DNA of 64,000 nucleotides from Clostridia bacterium. GTDB lineage: Bacteria; Bacillota; Clostridia; Oscillospirales; CAG-272. Where the stretch lies: assembly GCA_017461365.1 (NCBI GenBank), contig JAFTYG010000047.1, forward strand, positions 23,705 through 87,704, in the 5' to 3' direction. Below are positions 17,086 to 26,602 of the stretch, one piece after another (within the stretch, counting starts at the first letter, position 1; the number at the start of each line of letters is the position of its first letter). A program made the position numbers and the translations under genes. The notes below the pieces were generated by a model. The model was not told where the DNA came from. It searched no databases and worked only from the letters and a program-made list of their open reading frames with translations.

Positions 17086-18561
17086 ATGGAATTCATCGCA
17101 AAGGTGCAGGAAGCACTTTTACCAATTGTGGTCGAGATAAACGGCTATCTGTCCGACTACATTCTTTTCTTTCTTCTCGTGGGAATAGGTATCTTCTACA
17201 CCATCCGTACGCGTTTCGTTCAGGTACGCTGCTTCGGTGAGGGTATGAAGAAGGTCTTTGGCGGTCTGTCGCTTCGCGGCGGAAAGCAGAAGGGCGGTCT
17301 TTCCTCGTTCCAGGCGCTTGCTACGGCTATCGCGGCTCAGGTCGGTATGGGTAACATCATCGGCGCTTGCGGCGCGATACTCATCGGCGGCCCCGGCGCT
17401 ATCTTCTGGATGTGGCTTATCGCGTTCTTCGGCATGGCTACCATCTATTCCGAGGCTGTTCTCGCTCAGCAGACTAAGGTCGTTCAGAAGGACGGCTCGG
17501 TTCTCGGCGGACCTGTTTACTACATAAAGAAGGCGTTTAACAATACCTTCGGTAAGATACTTGCCGCTTTCTTTGCTATCGCTATTACTCTCGCTCTCGG
17601 ATTTATGGGAGCCATGGTTCAGTCCAACTCTATCTCCGAGGCGCTCAACACAGCGTCGAACGGCTACGTTCCCACATGGGTTATCGGTCTTGTTCTCGCG
17701 GCTATCTGCGCGTTCATCTTCATCGGCGGTATTCAGCGTATCGCGTCTGTTGCTGAAAAGATCGTTCCTATTATGGCCGTAGGCTATCTCATCATCGGTG
17801 TTATTATTCTCTGCATCAACATCAAGTACGTTCCCGCAACCTTCGGAATGATCTTCAAGTACGCGTTCGTTCCCCACGCTCTTCTCGGCGGCGCTGTCGG
17901 CGCGGCTATCAAGGCGGCTATCTCTCAGGGCGTCAAGCGCGGTCTGTTCTCGAATGAGGCTGGTATGGGTTCTACGCCTCATGCTCACGCTCAGGCTAAG
18001 GTCGAGACTCCCCACGAGCAAGGCGTTGTTGCTATGATCGGTGTATTTATAGACACATTCGTAGTTCTCACAATCACGGCTCTCGTTGTTATCTCCACGC
18101 TCTACACGGGCAACGGTCCTCTCGCAACGGCAGAGGGTATTGCGGCGAACGGTCTGAGCGGTCTGCTTACAAAGGCAAACCTTATGCAGACAGCTGTTGG
18201 TACCGCTCTTGGAAGTCAGATGGCGGGTAACATCATTGTTGCCGTATGTCTTACCTTCTTTGCGTTCACGACCATCATCGGTTGGAACTTCTTCGGCAAG
18301 CAGAACGTTCAGTATCTCTTCGGTGAAAAGAAGAGCAAGGTTGCCGTTATAGTTTACTCGGTTCTTGCTATCATCTTTATCTTCCTCGGCTCGCTTCTCA
18401 AGAACGACCTCGTTTGGGAGCTTACGGATATGTTCAACAATCTAATGGTTATCCCCAACGTATTGGCTCTTGCGTTCCTCTCGAAGTACGTCGTTGAGGA
18501 AACGAGAGCGGCAAGCGCTCGCAAGAAAGCGAAAAAGGCTGAAAAGGCTCAGGTAAAGTAA
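17086..18561 (+). CDS. Sodium:alanine/glycine symporter, AgcS family
   Basis: The 491-residue membrane protein has AgcS signatures GMGNIIGACGAIL, GPVYYIKKAF and GLFSNEAGMGSTPHAHA, with ten or more hydrophobic helices and a basic C-terminus (SARKKAKKAEKAQVK). GGAGG precedes the ATG. The glycine riboswitch directly upstream makes glycine the probable main substrate, with Na+ as coupling ion from family knowledge. Codon use is very uniform, suggesting strong expression. Compare the riboswitch-free paralogue at 5677-7125. Confidence 0.95.
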   Translation: MEFIAKVQEALLPIVVEINGYLSDYILFFLLVGIGIFYTIRTRFVQVRCFGEGMKKVFGGLSLRGGKQKGGLSSFQALATAIAAQVGMGNIIGACGAILIGGPGAIFWMWLIAFFGMATIYSEAVLAQQTKVVQKDGSVLGGPVYYIKKAFNNTFGKILAAFFAIAITLALGFMGAMVQSNSISEALNTASNGYVPTWVIGLVLAAICAFIFIGGIQRIASVAEKIVPIMAVGYLIIGVIILCINIKYVPATFGMIFKYAFVPHALLGGAVGAAIKAAISQGVKRGLFSNEAGMGSTPHAHAQAKVETPHEQGVVAMIGVFIDTFVVLTITALVVISTLYTGNGPLATAEGIAANGLSGLLTKANLMQTAVGTALGSQMAGNIIVAVCLTFFAFTTIIGWNFFGKQNVQYLFGEKKSKVAVIVYSVLAIIFIFLGSLLKNDLVWELTDMFNNLMVIPNVLALAFLSKYVVEETRAASARKKAKKAEKAQVK

Positions 18562-18592
18562 TAAAAAAGTCAAATTTGAATATCGATCATCA

Positions 18593-18629
18593 AAAAAGGA
18601 TGTCTCACTTTTGTGAGGCATCCTTTTTT
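18593..18629. terminator. Bidirectional intrinsic terminator
   Basis: GGATGTCTCAC and GTGAGGCATCC pair around a short loop, flanked by an A-run and a T-run. It separates the convergent AgcS and aminotransferase genes. Confidence 0.85.
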
Positions 18630-18635
18630 ACTTAT

Positions 18636-19829
18636 TTACTTAAATTCTTTTGCAAGCTTTTCAAATGCGGGGAGGGCTCCGAGGACGCGCGCTTTATCGA
18701 CGCAGTAGGCGATACGGACGTAGCCCTCGACTCCGAAGTCGTCGCAGGGCACGACGAGTATCTCATGCTTCTTTGCCGCCTCATAAAAATCAAAGGCGTC
18801 TCCCGTGGGGGATTTTACAAAGAGGTAGAAGGCTCCGTCGGGCTTTACGCATTCATATCCGTAGGCGGTCAAGTTATTATAAAGCAGGTCGCGATTCTCG
18901 CGGTATATCTCTATATCGACCTTTGCGTCGATACAGCGCGCGATTACCTGCTGGAAGAGACTCGGCGCGCAGACGTATCCGAGAGATCGTCCCGCTCCGC
19001 AGACGGCAAGGTAGACGTTTTCCCCATCCTCCATCTTTGGCGACACTGCTATATATCCTATTCTCTCGCCCGGCAGAGAGAGCGATTTGGAATAAGAATA
19101 GCAAACGAGGGTATTATCGTAATAATTCATAAGGTAGGGCACGTCTACGCCCGAATAAACGAGCTCACGGTAGGGCTCATCGGCAATAAGATAAATCGGC
19201 TTGCCGTATTCCTCGGACTTCTTTTTGAGCAAAGCGCAGAGCGCCTTTATTGTTTCTTCGGTATAAACGACTCCCGACGGGTTATTGGGAGAATTAACTA
19301 TCACTGCCTTGGTATGCTCGTTTATTCTGCTCTCAAGGTCTGATACGTCTATTGCGAAGGTCTTTTCCTCGGGTTTACTTATGACCACCTTTGCTCCCGC
19401 GTTCTCGATAAACACCCTATATTCGGTAAAGAAGGGCGCGAAAACTATGACCTCGTCTTGCTTTTCGCTCTCAACAAGGGCTTTGAGCGAAATTGACAGA
19501 GATGCCGCCGCTCCGCAGGTCATATAGATATGATTTGGTGTAATATCCACACCGAAGCGGCGTACGATGCTATCGGCTATCGTTTTACGCACGCGAGCAT
19601 CGCCCTGCGCAGAGGAATATCCGTGAAGAAGCACGGGATCTTCGTGTCCGAGAAGCTCGATTATCGTTTCGTTGACCTCCTTTGGTGCGGGCACGCTCGG
19701 ATTTCCGAGGCTGAAATCGAACACCTTATCGGATCCTATCTCGGCGGCGCGTGTTTTACTGTATTCAAAAATTTCTCTTATGATCGAGCGTTTACTTCCG
19801 AGCCCGAACATTTTCTGATCGTATGACAT
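18636..19829 (-). CDS. Class I/II PLP-dependent aminotransferase
   Basis: The start at 19829 follows AGGTGA and gives 397 residues. Fold type I aminotransferase landmarks are present: FSLGNPSVPAP, HGYSSAQGDARVRKTIA, the NSPNNPSG substrate/PLP motif, IADEPYRELVY, and the PLP lysine in YSYSKSLSLPGERIGY. It would transfer amino groups between an amino acid and 2-oxo acids. The aspartate/aromatic subgroup is likely, but specificity is not readable. The gene is monocistronic, convergent with agcS, and preceded by a dispersed repeat. Confidence 0.9.
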   Translation of the reverse strand: MSYDQKMFGLGSKRSIIREIFEYSKTRAAEIGSDKVFDFSLGNPSVPAPKEVNETIIELLGHEDPVLLHGYSSAQGDARVRKTIADSIVRRFGVDITPNHIYMTCGAAASLSISLKALVESEKQDEVIVFAPFFTEYRVFIENAGAKVVISKPEEKTFAIDVSDLESRINEHTKAVIVNSPNNPSGVVYTEETIKALCALLKKKSEEYGKPIYLIADEPYRELVYSGVDVPYLMNYYDNTLVCYSYSKSLSLPGERIGYIAVSPKMEDGENVYLAVCGAGRSLGYVCAPSLFQQVIARCIDAKVDIEIYRENRDLLYNNLTAYGYECVKPDGAFYLFVKSPTGDAFDFYEAAKKHEILVVPCDDFGVEGYVRIAYCVDKARVLGALPAFEKLAKEFK

Positions 19830-19868
19830 TTTATTCACCTGCAAATATTTTTAAGGTAACTGTTCATT

Positions 19869-20063
19869 CTTCAAATCTAAGTTTATCGAGATGTTTGATA
19901 TGTGTAAATACATCCCCAATGAGGACAGTGCAGTAAAGCGACTTCGTCGCAATGATCCTTCGAATGTTTCTTTAGATTTGCTAGGGTTTGTTTTCTTGTT
20001 GTGCCACATTCAAGCGTAGCAATTTTAAATCCAAACGCCCCGACAAACTCCAATTCGAAGTGT
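19869..20063. repeat. Dispersed MITE-like repeat, copy with TIRs and core
   Basis: The left end (TTCAAATCTAAGTTTATCG) and right end (the complement of TTCGAATTGGAGTTTGTCGG) are related inverted repeats. Inside, 19889-19960 carries a core with TTTGATATGTGTAAATA, CATCCCCAATGAGGA and GTGCAGTAAAGCGACTTCG. The same core recurs at 63862-63932 and, inverted, at 47752-47818. There is no ORF. The element fills most of the 359-bp gap between divergent genes. Confidence 0.75.
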
Positions 20064-20128
20064 TACCCTTCAAGATACCGATATTATAGCACAGTTCGAT
20101 TTTTTTGTCAACAAGATCGATATATTTA

Positions 20129-20157
20129 TTGAATTACTTTGTTTTTTGTGTTATAAT
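20129..20157 (+). promoter_or_regulatory. Predicted sigma-A promoter of glpK
   Basis: TTGAAT (20129-20134) and TATAAT (20152-20157) are 17 bp apart, 31 bp before the chosen glpK start, which gives a short leader. Confidence 0.65.
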
Positions 20158-20188
20158 AAAAGCACAAAGCTACGACACGGAGGCGCTT

Positions 20189-21685
20189 ATGAAAAAATAT
20201 GTTTTGGCGCTTGATGAGGGAACTACAAGCGCGAGGGCTATTCTGTTTGACAAAAGCTCGAAAATAATTTCTATGGCTCAGCATGAGATAAAGCAGATCT
20301 ATCCACGTCCCGCTTACGTTGAGCAGGATCCGATGGATATTTACGCAAATCAGTATGCGGCTCTTACCGAATGTATCGCAAAGAGCGGTATCTCTCCCGA
20401 GGAGATCGCCGCCGTCGGCATTACAAATCAGCGCGAGACGGTAATAGCTTGGGACAAGAATACAGGAAAGCCTATATGCAACGCGATAGTATGGCAATGC
20501 AGACGCACCGCCGACATATGCGAGGAGCTTGCGCGGTCAGGTCACTCGGAATATATTTCGGAGACCACGGGGTTACGTCTTGATCCCTATTTCAGCGGAA
20601 CGAAGATAAAATGGATACTTGACAATATCGAGGGGGCACGTCAGAAGGCGCAACGGGGCGAGCTTCTTGTCGGAACGGTCGACACGTGGATAGTCTGGAA
20701 GCTGACCGAGGGCAGAATATTTGTGACCGACAGAACGAACGCGTCGCGCACGATGCTCTGCAACATCAAAACGGGTGAGTGGGATGGACGGATGCTTGAA
20801 ATACTCGATATTCCCCGCTCTGTGCTCCCCGAGATAAAGAGCAGCAGTGAGATCTACGGGTATTTTGAATGCATGGGTGCTTCGCTCCCTCTTTCGGGCA
20901 TTGCGGGCGACCAGCAGGCGGCTCTCTTCGGGCAGTGCTGTTTTTGCGAGGGTGAAGCGAAAAACACCTACGGCACAGGCTGTTTTCTGCTGACGCACAC
21001 GGGAGAGCGCGCGGTAAAGAGCCAAAACGGGCTTCTTACCACCATTGTTGCAAACGGAAAGGACAGCCCTATCGAATACGCTCTTGAGGGGAGTGTTTTT
21101 GTGGGCGGCGCGGTCATAAAATGGCTCCGTGACGAGCTCAAGCTCATACACGAGGCAAAGGACAGCGAATATTTTGCCCGCAAGGTCGAGGACACGGGCG
21201 GTGTTTATCTTGTACCCGCCTTTTCGGGGCTTGGCGCGCCTTTCTGGGATATGCACGCGCGCGGAACTCTCGTGGGGCTTACGGCGGGCTCGGGCAAAAA
21301 TCACATCATACGCGCGTCTCTTGAGTCGATAGCCTATCAGACCGAGGACGTGCTGTCTGCTATGAAAGCCGACATGGGAGCTGACGTTTCATGTCTGCGT
21401 GTGGACGGCGGAGCGTCAGCAAACGGTCTGCTTATGCAATTGCAGAGCGATCTGTCGGGGGTTGCCGTCAGCCGTTCGGCAAACACCGAGGCGACGGCGG
21501 CAGGCGCGGCGTATCTTGCGGGGCTTGCGGTCGGATTTTTTGAGAGCCGCGAGGAGCTTCGCCGTTTGCAGGGCGAGGGAGCCGTATTTTCTCCCTCAAT
21601 AAGCGAGGACGAGCGTCTGAGAAAGCTTCGGGGCTGGCGCAGAGCCGTATCGGCTTGCCGCCGTTTTTCGGAAAGTGAGGAATAA
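20189..21685 (+). CDS. glpK: Glycerol kinase
   Basis: The start at 20189 follows CGGAGG and gives 498 residues, the normal length. FGGY-kinase features include the [14 protein letters not shown] phosphate loop, [15 protein letters not shown], the [13 protein letters not shown] glycerol region, and [10 protein letters not shown]. It phosphorylates glycerol to sn-glycerol-3-phosphate. The next gene, two bases downstream, encodes a monoacylglycerol-lipase-like hydrolase, which suggests use of glycerol released from lipids. No glpF or glpD is in the window. Confidence 0.97.
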   Translation: MKKYVLALDEGTTSARAILFDKSSKIISMAQHEIKQIYPRPAYVEQDPMDIYANQYAALTECIAKSGISPEEIAAVGITNQRETVIAWDKNTGKPICNAIVWQCRRTADICEELARSGHSEYISETTGLRLDPYFSGTKIKWILDNIEGARQKAQRGELLVGTVDTWIVWKLTEGRIFVTDRTNASRTMLCNIKTGEWDGRMLEILDIPRSVLPEIKSSSEIYGYFECMGASLPLSGIAGDQQAALFGQCCFCEGEAKNTYGTGCFLLTHTGERAVKSQNGLLTTIVANGKDSPIEYALEGSVFVGGAVIKWLRDELKLIHEAKDSEYFARKVEDTGGVYLVPAFSGLGAPFWDMHARGTLVGLTAGSGKNHIIRASLESIAYQTEDVLSAMKADMGADVSCLRVDGGASANGLLMQLQSDLSGVAVSRSANTEATAAGAAYLAGLAVGFFESREELRRLQGEGAVFSPSISEDERLRKLRGWRRAVSACRRFSESEE

Positions 21686-21686
21686 T

Positions 21687-22610
21687 ATGTCTTATTCAAA
21701 AAAGGAATTTTTTGCTCCGTCCTCCGACGGTATTCACACTTTGTCGGGCGTCGTTTATCTGCCCGAGGGAAAGCCTTGCGGTTATCTTCATGTAGTTCAC
21801 GGAATGACCGAGCACATAGGCAGATACGACCGTTTTATGTCGGATATGGCAGAGGTCGGGTATATCTGCTTCGGCTTTGACAATCTCGGACACGGAAGGA
21901 CGGCAAGGGATGACGGCGAGCTTGGCTTTATTGCGAAAAAGGGTGGCTCTGAGCTACTTGCGAGGGACGTTAAAATATTTTCGGATGCGGTAAGGAAGGA
22001 ATACGGTGAGGAGATTCCCTATTTCCTTTTAGGGCACAGCATGGGCTCGTTTATCGTTCGCGCGGCGGCTAAAGAGGTACATCCCGACAAGCTTATAGTT
22101 ATGGGCACTGCGGGCAAAAATCCCGCCGCGGGCGCGGGGCTTATGCTTATCGCTCTTATCAAGCTGTTTTGCGGTGAGAGGCATTTTTCGCCGCTTATCG
22201 ACAAGATAGCGTTCGGCTCTTACAATGAACGCTTCGGCGGCGGCAGTGCGGACGATCCGAAGCCCTGGCTGACGAACGATGCGGAGGTACGGAAGAAATA
22301 TTATGCGGATAAATTCTGTACCTTCAATTTCAGTGTCAGCGCGATGGGCGATCTTATAAGGCTCATCAAGGACGTGAACTGCAAGGCGTGGTACGAAAGC
22401 TTTCCAAAGGATGTGTCTCTGCTTCTTGTTTCGGGCTCGGACGATCCAGTGGGAGGCTACGGAAATGGGGTACGCGAGGTCTGCGAGGGGGTGAAGGACC
22501 ACGGCGCGGACGCTTCATGTATTCTGTACGACGGTGCACGGCATGAGATACTTAACGATATTACTTATAATAAGGTCAAAGAGGATATTCTTAAATTTTT
22601 ACACGGATAA
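21687..22610 (+). CDS. Alpha/beta hydrolase, monoacylglycerol lipase/lysophospholipase type
   Basis: The ATG at 21687 begins one base after the glpK stop and uses a GTGAGG site at the end of glpK. The 307-residue serine hydrolase has HGMTEHIGRYDRF (oxyanion region), FGFDNLGHGRT, the nucleophile elbow GHSMGS, the acidic residue in SGSDDPVG, and the catalytic His in DGARHEIL. These are the signatures of the Hydrolase_4/MAGL subgroup. No signal peptide is visible, so it should act in the cytoplasm on monoacylglycerols or lysolipids and supply glycerol to GlpK. Confidence 0.88.
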   Translation: MSYSKKEFFAPSSDGIHTLSGVVYLPEGKPCGYLHVVHGMTEHIGRYDRFMSDMAEVGYICFGFDNLGHGRTARDDGELGFIAKKGGSELLARDVKIFSDAVRKEYGEEIPYFLLGHSMGSFIVRAAAKEVHPDKLIVMGTAGKNPAAGAGLMLIALIKLFCGERHFSPLIDKIAFGSYNERFGGGSADDPKPWLTNDAEVRKKYYADKFCTFNFSVSAMGDLIRLIKDVNCKAWYESFPKDVSLLLVSGSDDPVGGYGNGVREVCEGVKDHGADASCILYDGARHEILNDITYNKVKEDILKFLHG

Positions 22611-22634
22611 ATTTCAGTTAAGAGAGTGACATCT

Positions 22635-23462
22635 ATGCAATTTTTCGGAAAAGTAATTGACATACTTAACTACAAGGCAGAAACACCGCAATTGTTCGGC
22701 TGGGTACACATTCTTTCATTTTGTCTTGCTATTGCGCTCGGAATTTTTCTCAGCGTAAAATTCAAGAGGAGCGGTCAATCTGCCACGCGCAGGATACTTC
22801 TTGCGGCGTCGGTTATAACCATTGCGCTTGAGATATACAAGCAGTTTATTTTCAGCTTTTCCTTTGACGGTCAGACGGTATCGTTTGATTATCAGTGGTA
22901 CGCTTTTCCATTTCAGTTCTGTTCGACGCCGATGTACGTACAACTGATAGCGGCGTTCGTCAAAAACAAGCTCTTACATAACGCGCTCTGCTCTTTTCTC
23001 TCGACCTATGGCATCTTTGGCGGACTTGTCGTGATGATCTATCCCGCCGACGTATTTATTGACGTCGTGGGAGTAAATATTCAGACTATGGTCTGCCACG
23101 GGCTCATGCTCTCCGTCGGCATCTATCTGCTCGCAGTCGGTCACGTAAAGTCCGAGCACAAAACGATGCTTGGAGCTATGAGTGTATTCGGCGTTATCGT
23201 CGCTGTGGCTGTCATACTCAACGAGGCTCTTTACTACAGCGGTGTGCTCGGCGGAGAGACCTGTAATCTGCTGTACGTAAGCAGACATTTTGCTCCGTCG
23301 CTTCCCGTATATTCTCTTGTACAAGCGGTCGTTCCCTATCCCTTTTGTCTTTTCATCTACGTTGCGGGATTTTCGGCGGCGGCGTATCTCATACTGCTCT
23401 GCGCGATCGGCGTAAGAAAAATAGCAGACGCTGTAAGAGCCAAACGCGCGCTGACGGTATAA
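22635..23462 (+). CDS. YwaF/TMEM164-like polytopic membrane protein
   Basis: The ATG at 22635 is preferred over a GTG at 22626 because of its spacing from the AGAGAG site. The 275-residue protein has about seven hydrophobic helices and the family features FQFCSTPMY and CHGLMLSVGIYLLAVG. Bacterial YwaF is uncharacterised. Its eukaryotic relative TMEM164 is reported as an acyltransferase that uses a membrane cysteine, and the Cys in QFC is a candidate equivalent (inference). The operon position after a lipase and glycerol kinase fits a lipid-related role. Confidence 0.75.
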   Translation: MQFFGKVIDILNYKAETPQLFGWVHILSFCLAIALGIFLSVKFKRSGQSATRRILLAASVITIALEIYKQFIFSFSFDGQTVSFDYQWYAFPFQFCSTPMYVQLIAAFVKNKLLHNALCSFLSTYGIFGGLVVMIYPADVFIDVVGVNIQTMVCHGLMLSVGIYLLAVGHVKSEHKTMLGAMSVFGVIVAVAVILNEALYYSGVLGGETCNLLYVSRHFAPSLPVYSLVQAVVPYPFCLFIYVAGFSAAAYLILLCAIGVRKIADAVRAKRALTV

Positions 23463-23551
23463 GGATCGGAATATTTTGGAAAAATCACCTTAAAAGCTCC
23501 GAATACAAAGGGATGCAACCGTCGGTTGACAAATTGCAAGGCGTGGGTTTA

Positions 23552-23580
23552 TTGCAAAAAAGTCAAAAAAATGCTATAAT
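23552..23580 (+). promoter_or_regulatory. Predicted promoter of the XRE regulator gene
   Basis: TTGCAA (23552-23557) and TATAAT (23575-23580) are 17 bp apart, 30 bp before the start. Confidence 0.55.
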
Positions 23581-23609
23581 CATAACGCAACAAACAAGGA
23601 GGGCACAAA

Positions 23610-24626
23610 ATGATTTTAGCTGACAAAATAATCAAGCACAGAAAGCAAAAGGGTTGGTCGCAGGAGGAGCTTGCCGAGAAGATGGGTGTCTCGCGTCAGG
23701 CGGTATCCAAGTGGGAAAGCGCTCAGGCGATACCCGACATTGAAAAGATACTTGCGCTCGGCGAGCTGTTCGGAGTCAGTACGGATTATCTCTTAAAGGA
23801 CAGCTTTGGTGACGGAGAGGATTTTGAGTTCTCCTCCGCCGCTACTGTCTCCTCCGCCGAGGATGAGGCAGATACGCTAAGATACGTATCAAAGGAAGAG
23901 GCATCAAAATATATTGAAGAGCGGAAAAGGGCTTCATGGCAGATAGCTCTCGCTACGTTTTTATGCGTACTCTCGCCCATACCCCTGATAATTCTCGGCG
24001 GAATTGCGGATACGAACCTTATTTGGTTTACGGGCATGGACGTAGTGATCGGAGTTCTCGAGCTTGGGGCGCTCTTCGCGTTCGTTATTGCATCACTTCC
24101 CTTTTTCATAAGCTGCGGTATCAGGCACGAGTCGTACAAGTTTTTAGAGGACAGCGCGTCGTTCGTTCTCGACACTGCGGCGAAGGAAATGACGAAAAAG
24201 CTCCTTGAGCAATTCAACACCACCTACATAACCTGCAACGTTATCGCGACCTGCCTATGTGTAGCCGCTCCCGTTCCGGTGATGCTCGGCGCTTTTTCGA
24301 AAAGCGGATTTCTTGTTACTCTTTTACTCGGCGCTACTATAGCCATGGCGGCGGTGGGCGTATTTCTCTTCGTTTTCGTCGGGGTGCGTCGGGCAAGTAT
24401 GCAGAGGCTTCTTTCGGAGGGTGAATTTGCTCCGAAGGAGAAGAAAAAGGCGGGAATTCTTGAAACCGCGGGGCTTGTTTACTGGCTCATACTTACGGCT
24501 TTTTATCTTGCGTGGGGATTTCTTGAAAACGCGTGGCACATCAACTGGGTAATTTTCGCGGTCGGCGGCGTACTATTTGCGGCGTTTATGGCAGTGATGA
24601 GACTTATTGTTGAGAAAAAGAAATAA
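23610..24626 (+). CDS. XRE-family helix-turn-helix membrane protein
   Basis: The 338-residue protein has an N-terminal Cro/CI domain (residues 1-65: HRKQKGWSQEELAEKMGVSRQAVSKWES). A charged linker follows, then about six hydrophobic segments from residue 108 to the end, arranged as two sets of helices around a conserved cytoplasmic stretch. The architecture is common in Clostridia and suggests a membrane-tethered regulator responding to envelope or lipid state. Targets are unknown; the lipid-gene operon upstream is a candidate. AAGGAGGG precedes the ATG. Confidence 0.85.
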   Translation: MILADKIIKHRKQKGWSQEELAEKMGVSRQAVSKWESAQAIPDIEKILALGELFGVSTDYLLKDSFGDGEDFEFSSAATVSSAEDEADTLRYVSKEEASKYIEERKRASWQIALATFLCVLSPIPLIILGGIADTNLIWFTGMDVVIGVLELGALFAFVIASLPFFISCGIRHESYKFLEDSASFVLDTAAKEMTKKLLEQFNTTYITCNVIATCLCVAAPVPVMLGAFSKSGFLVTLLLGATIAMAAVGVFLFVFVGVRRASMQRLLSEGEFAPKEKKKAGILETAGLVYWLILTAFYLAWGFLENAWHINWVIFAVGGVLFAAFMAVMRLIVEKKK

Positions 24627-24633
24627 AAATGAC

Positions 24634-24677
24634 AAACGGCTTTTCCGTCTTACTTTGGCGGAAAAGCCGTTTTTTTG
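24634..24677. terminator. Intrinsic terminator
   Basis: AAACGGCTTTTCCG and CGGAAAAGCCGTTT form a 14-bp stem ending in a T-run. It lies between the convergent XRE and GH127 genes and can work in both directions. Confidence 0.85.
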
Positions 24678-24699
24678 ATTTGATCTATGCCGTCGGATA

Positions 24700-26544
24700 T
24701 TATTTTTCCTTTATTTTCGGCATTTCGGTAATACGCAGAGTGGTGCATCCGTACGGGATGAGTGTCATCTCTCTTGCCTCTCCCGTGGGATTTTTGCTTC
24801 TCGGAGCGCTTCTTGCTACCGTGGTATATCCCTCCTCATAGCCCCAATCTATCGGGCAGAGGCATGCGGTGAGCTTTACGGGAGGATATTTCTCCGAAAA
24901 GGGTACGTCCCCGACCTCGCTCTCGCTAAGGCAAAGGGCTGTATCCGCAAGGGCGTACTGCCATTCGCTCTTCCCCGTTATACTGTAATCGCAGTAGGGG
25001 AATTTTCTCTCCACTCCGTTTGAGGTATATTCCTTTTGCGTCCATTCGCTCTCGATAGGAAGCGCGAAAACGAGCGAGCCGCACTCGACGGCGCTCATGC
25101 CGCCAGGTCTTTTTACCACTCCCGCAGTTGCGTTATAGGTTATCCTTATCTCGGTCGTACCCGCCTCGAAATCCGAAAAACGCAGCATTCCCTTTTTGGC
25201 GACAGGTCTGCCGTTTACCGAAAGATCCTCGGCAAAGAACGGGATGCGCACGCGGAGAGTCATATTTGTCTTTTTCTCTGCCTCAATGTGATAGATAAAG
25301 CTGTTTTTAAAGGGATAATCGGTATGGAGCGTGACCTTGACGTTCACGCCGTCAAAGCAGTCACGCACCTCGGAGGGTATTGGAACTGCGCTGACTATTC
25401 CGTCCTCGGCTCTCATAAATGCCGAAAGCGCGAGCTTGGGCCAGCCCTGACCGAAGTTTGCGGTACAGCATCCGAAGTGAGGCTCAAGTCCGAACATATG
25501 CGCCTGTCCGCCGTTGGTACGGAAGGGCGGATGTCCCGTCAGCCTTGTACAGTCTATCTGATTGACCATCTGCACGTACTGATGCGTCCACATATCCTCG
25601 CTGACCGTTGCGGGGAGGGCGTTGAACGCGACCTTTTCAAGACGCTCCGCCCACTTTTTATCACCCGTGTAGGCGTAAAGAAGCTCATATGAGTACATCT
25701 GCTCGACCACGGAGCAGAGCTCTGTTCCCTGTATTGGGCTTCTGCCCGAGAGACATTCGTCGCCCGTAAAGGTGCCGACGGCGGTGCCATTATATTTATC
25801 AAGCACACGGTAAAGACGTTCGGCAAGGTCGGTATATTTCTCACCGAGCAGGTCGCATGAGACCGCCTCGGATTTGAGCATCATCACAAGGTTTACGATA
25901 TGTGTTTCAAGCTCCCACGCATACATGGGCTTTTTCCACATATCGGTAAATTTTCCGTAATCCGCGCCCTGCTCTTTAAGGAGCTTTGCCAGCTCCTCTA
26001 TCCACGCATCGTCGGGATAGAGCTTTTTGAGCGTATTCAGCGCTATAAACGCCTCGAACCAACGGAACTGTCCCCATCTGAAAAGAGTTATGCGTCCCGT
26101 GGAGAGAAGCTCATAGTAGTTCTTCATCAGTCTGTAAAGGACGTCGGGTATTCTTTCGTCGCCCGAGCACTCATAATAGACGGTGAGCACCTTGGATATG
26201 AGCTGTACTGCCCAGTTATCATATTTTTCGATGGGTGTGTCGCCGTTGGGGCATATCCATCCGTCGGAACGCTGAAATTCGAGGATCTTATCTATATAGC
26301 GCTTTGCTCTCGCCTTCATATCCTCATCGTCAAGAAGATAGGCAAGAGGGATGAAGCCGTCGAGCCAATAGGGTACTCTCTCCCAGCCCTCTCTGTCTCC
26401 GCCTATCCACATACTGTCGCGGACGTCAGGCCAGACGCGGTCGAGATTTCCCGCGAGTCCGTCGGCTTCAATTCTGAGCTGTCGGCGCATCCATCCGCGG
26501 GGCTTTATTTCTTTTGATGTATAAAGTGAAAATGTATTCTGCAT
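24700..26544 (-). CDS. GH127-family glycoside hydrolase (beta-L-arabinofuranosidase-like)
   Basis: The 614-residue protein matches the DUF1680/GH127 family: an (alpha/alpha)6 barrel followed by beta-sandwich domains. In the founding enzyme HypBA1 a zinc-bound cysteine is the nucleophile. Equivalents here are HFGCC (Cys359-Cys360) and the metal pair in GTELCS (Glu275, Cys277). There is no signal peptide, so it acts inside the cell on imported arabinofuranosides or related glycosides. It is the last gene of a locus with secreted carbohydrate-type proteins under a nearby AraC gene. Other GH127-like specificities are possible. Confidence 0.85.
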   Translation of the reverse strand: MQNTFSLYTSKEIKPRGWMRRQLRIEADGLAGNLDRVWPDVRDSMWIGGDREGWERVPYWLDGFIPLAYLLDDEDMKARAKRYIDKILEFQRSDGWICPNGDTPIEKYDNWAVQLISKVLTVYYECSGDERIPDVLYRLMKNYYELLSTGRITLFRWGQFRWFEAFIALNTLKKLYPDDAWIEELAKLLKEQGADYGKFTDMWKKPMYAWELETHIVNLVMMLKSEAVSCDLLGEKYTDLAERLYRVLDKYNGTAVGTFTGDECLSGRSPIQGTELCSVVEQMYSYELLYAYTGDKKWAERLEKVAFNALPATVSEDMWTHQYVQMVNQIDCTRLTGHPPFRTNGGQAHMFGLEPHFGCCTANFGQGWPKLALSAFMRAEDGIVSAVPIPSEVRDCFDGVNVKVTLHTDYPFKNSFIYHIEAEKKTNMTLRVRIPFFAEDLSVNGRPVAKKGMLRFSDFEAGTTEIRITYNATAGVVKRPGGMSAVECGSLVFALPIESEWTQKEYTSNGVERKFPYCDYSITGKSEWQYALADTALCLSESEVGDVPFSEKYPPVKLTACLCPIDWGYEEGYTTVARSAPRSKNPTGEAREMTLIPYGCTTLRITEMPKIKEK

Positions 26545-26567
26545 TTTATCCTCTCTGCTGTGTAAGA

Positions 26568-26591
26568 GGGCTGAGTCGTACGACTCAGCCC
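26568..26591. other. Perfect 24-bp palindrome between lipoprotein and GH127 genes
   Basis: GGGCTGAGTCGT is followed at once by its exact reverse complement. No T-run follows on either strand, so it is unlikely to be a plain terminator. It could be an mRNA processing or stability hairpin (cruciform-like, minimal loop) or a protein-binding site setting expression of the last gene of the locus. Confidence 0.6.
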
Positions 26592-26602
26592 CTTGATAGC
26601 TT

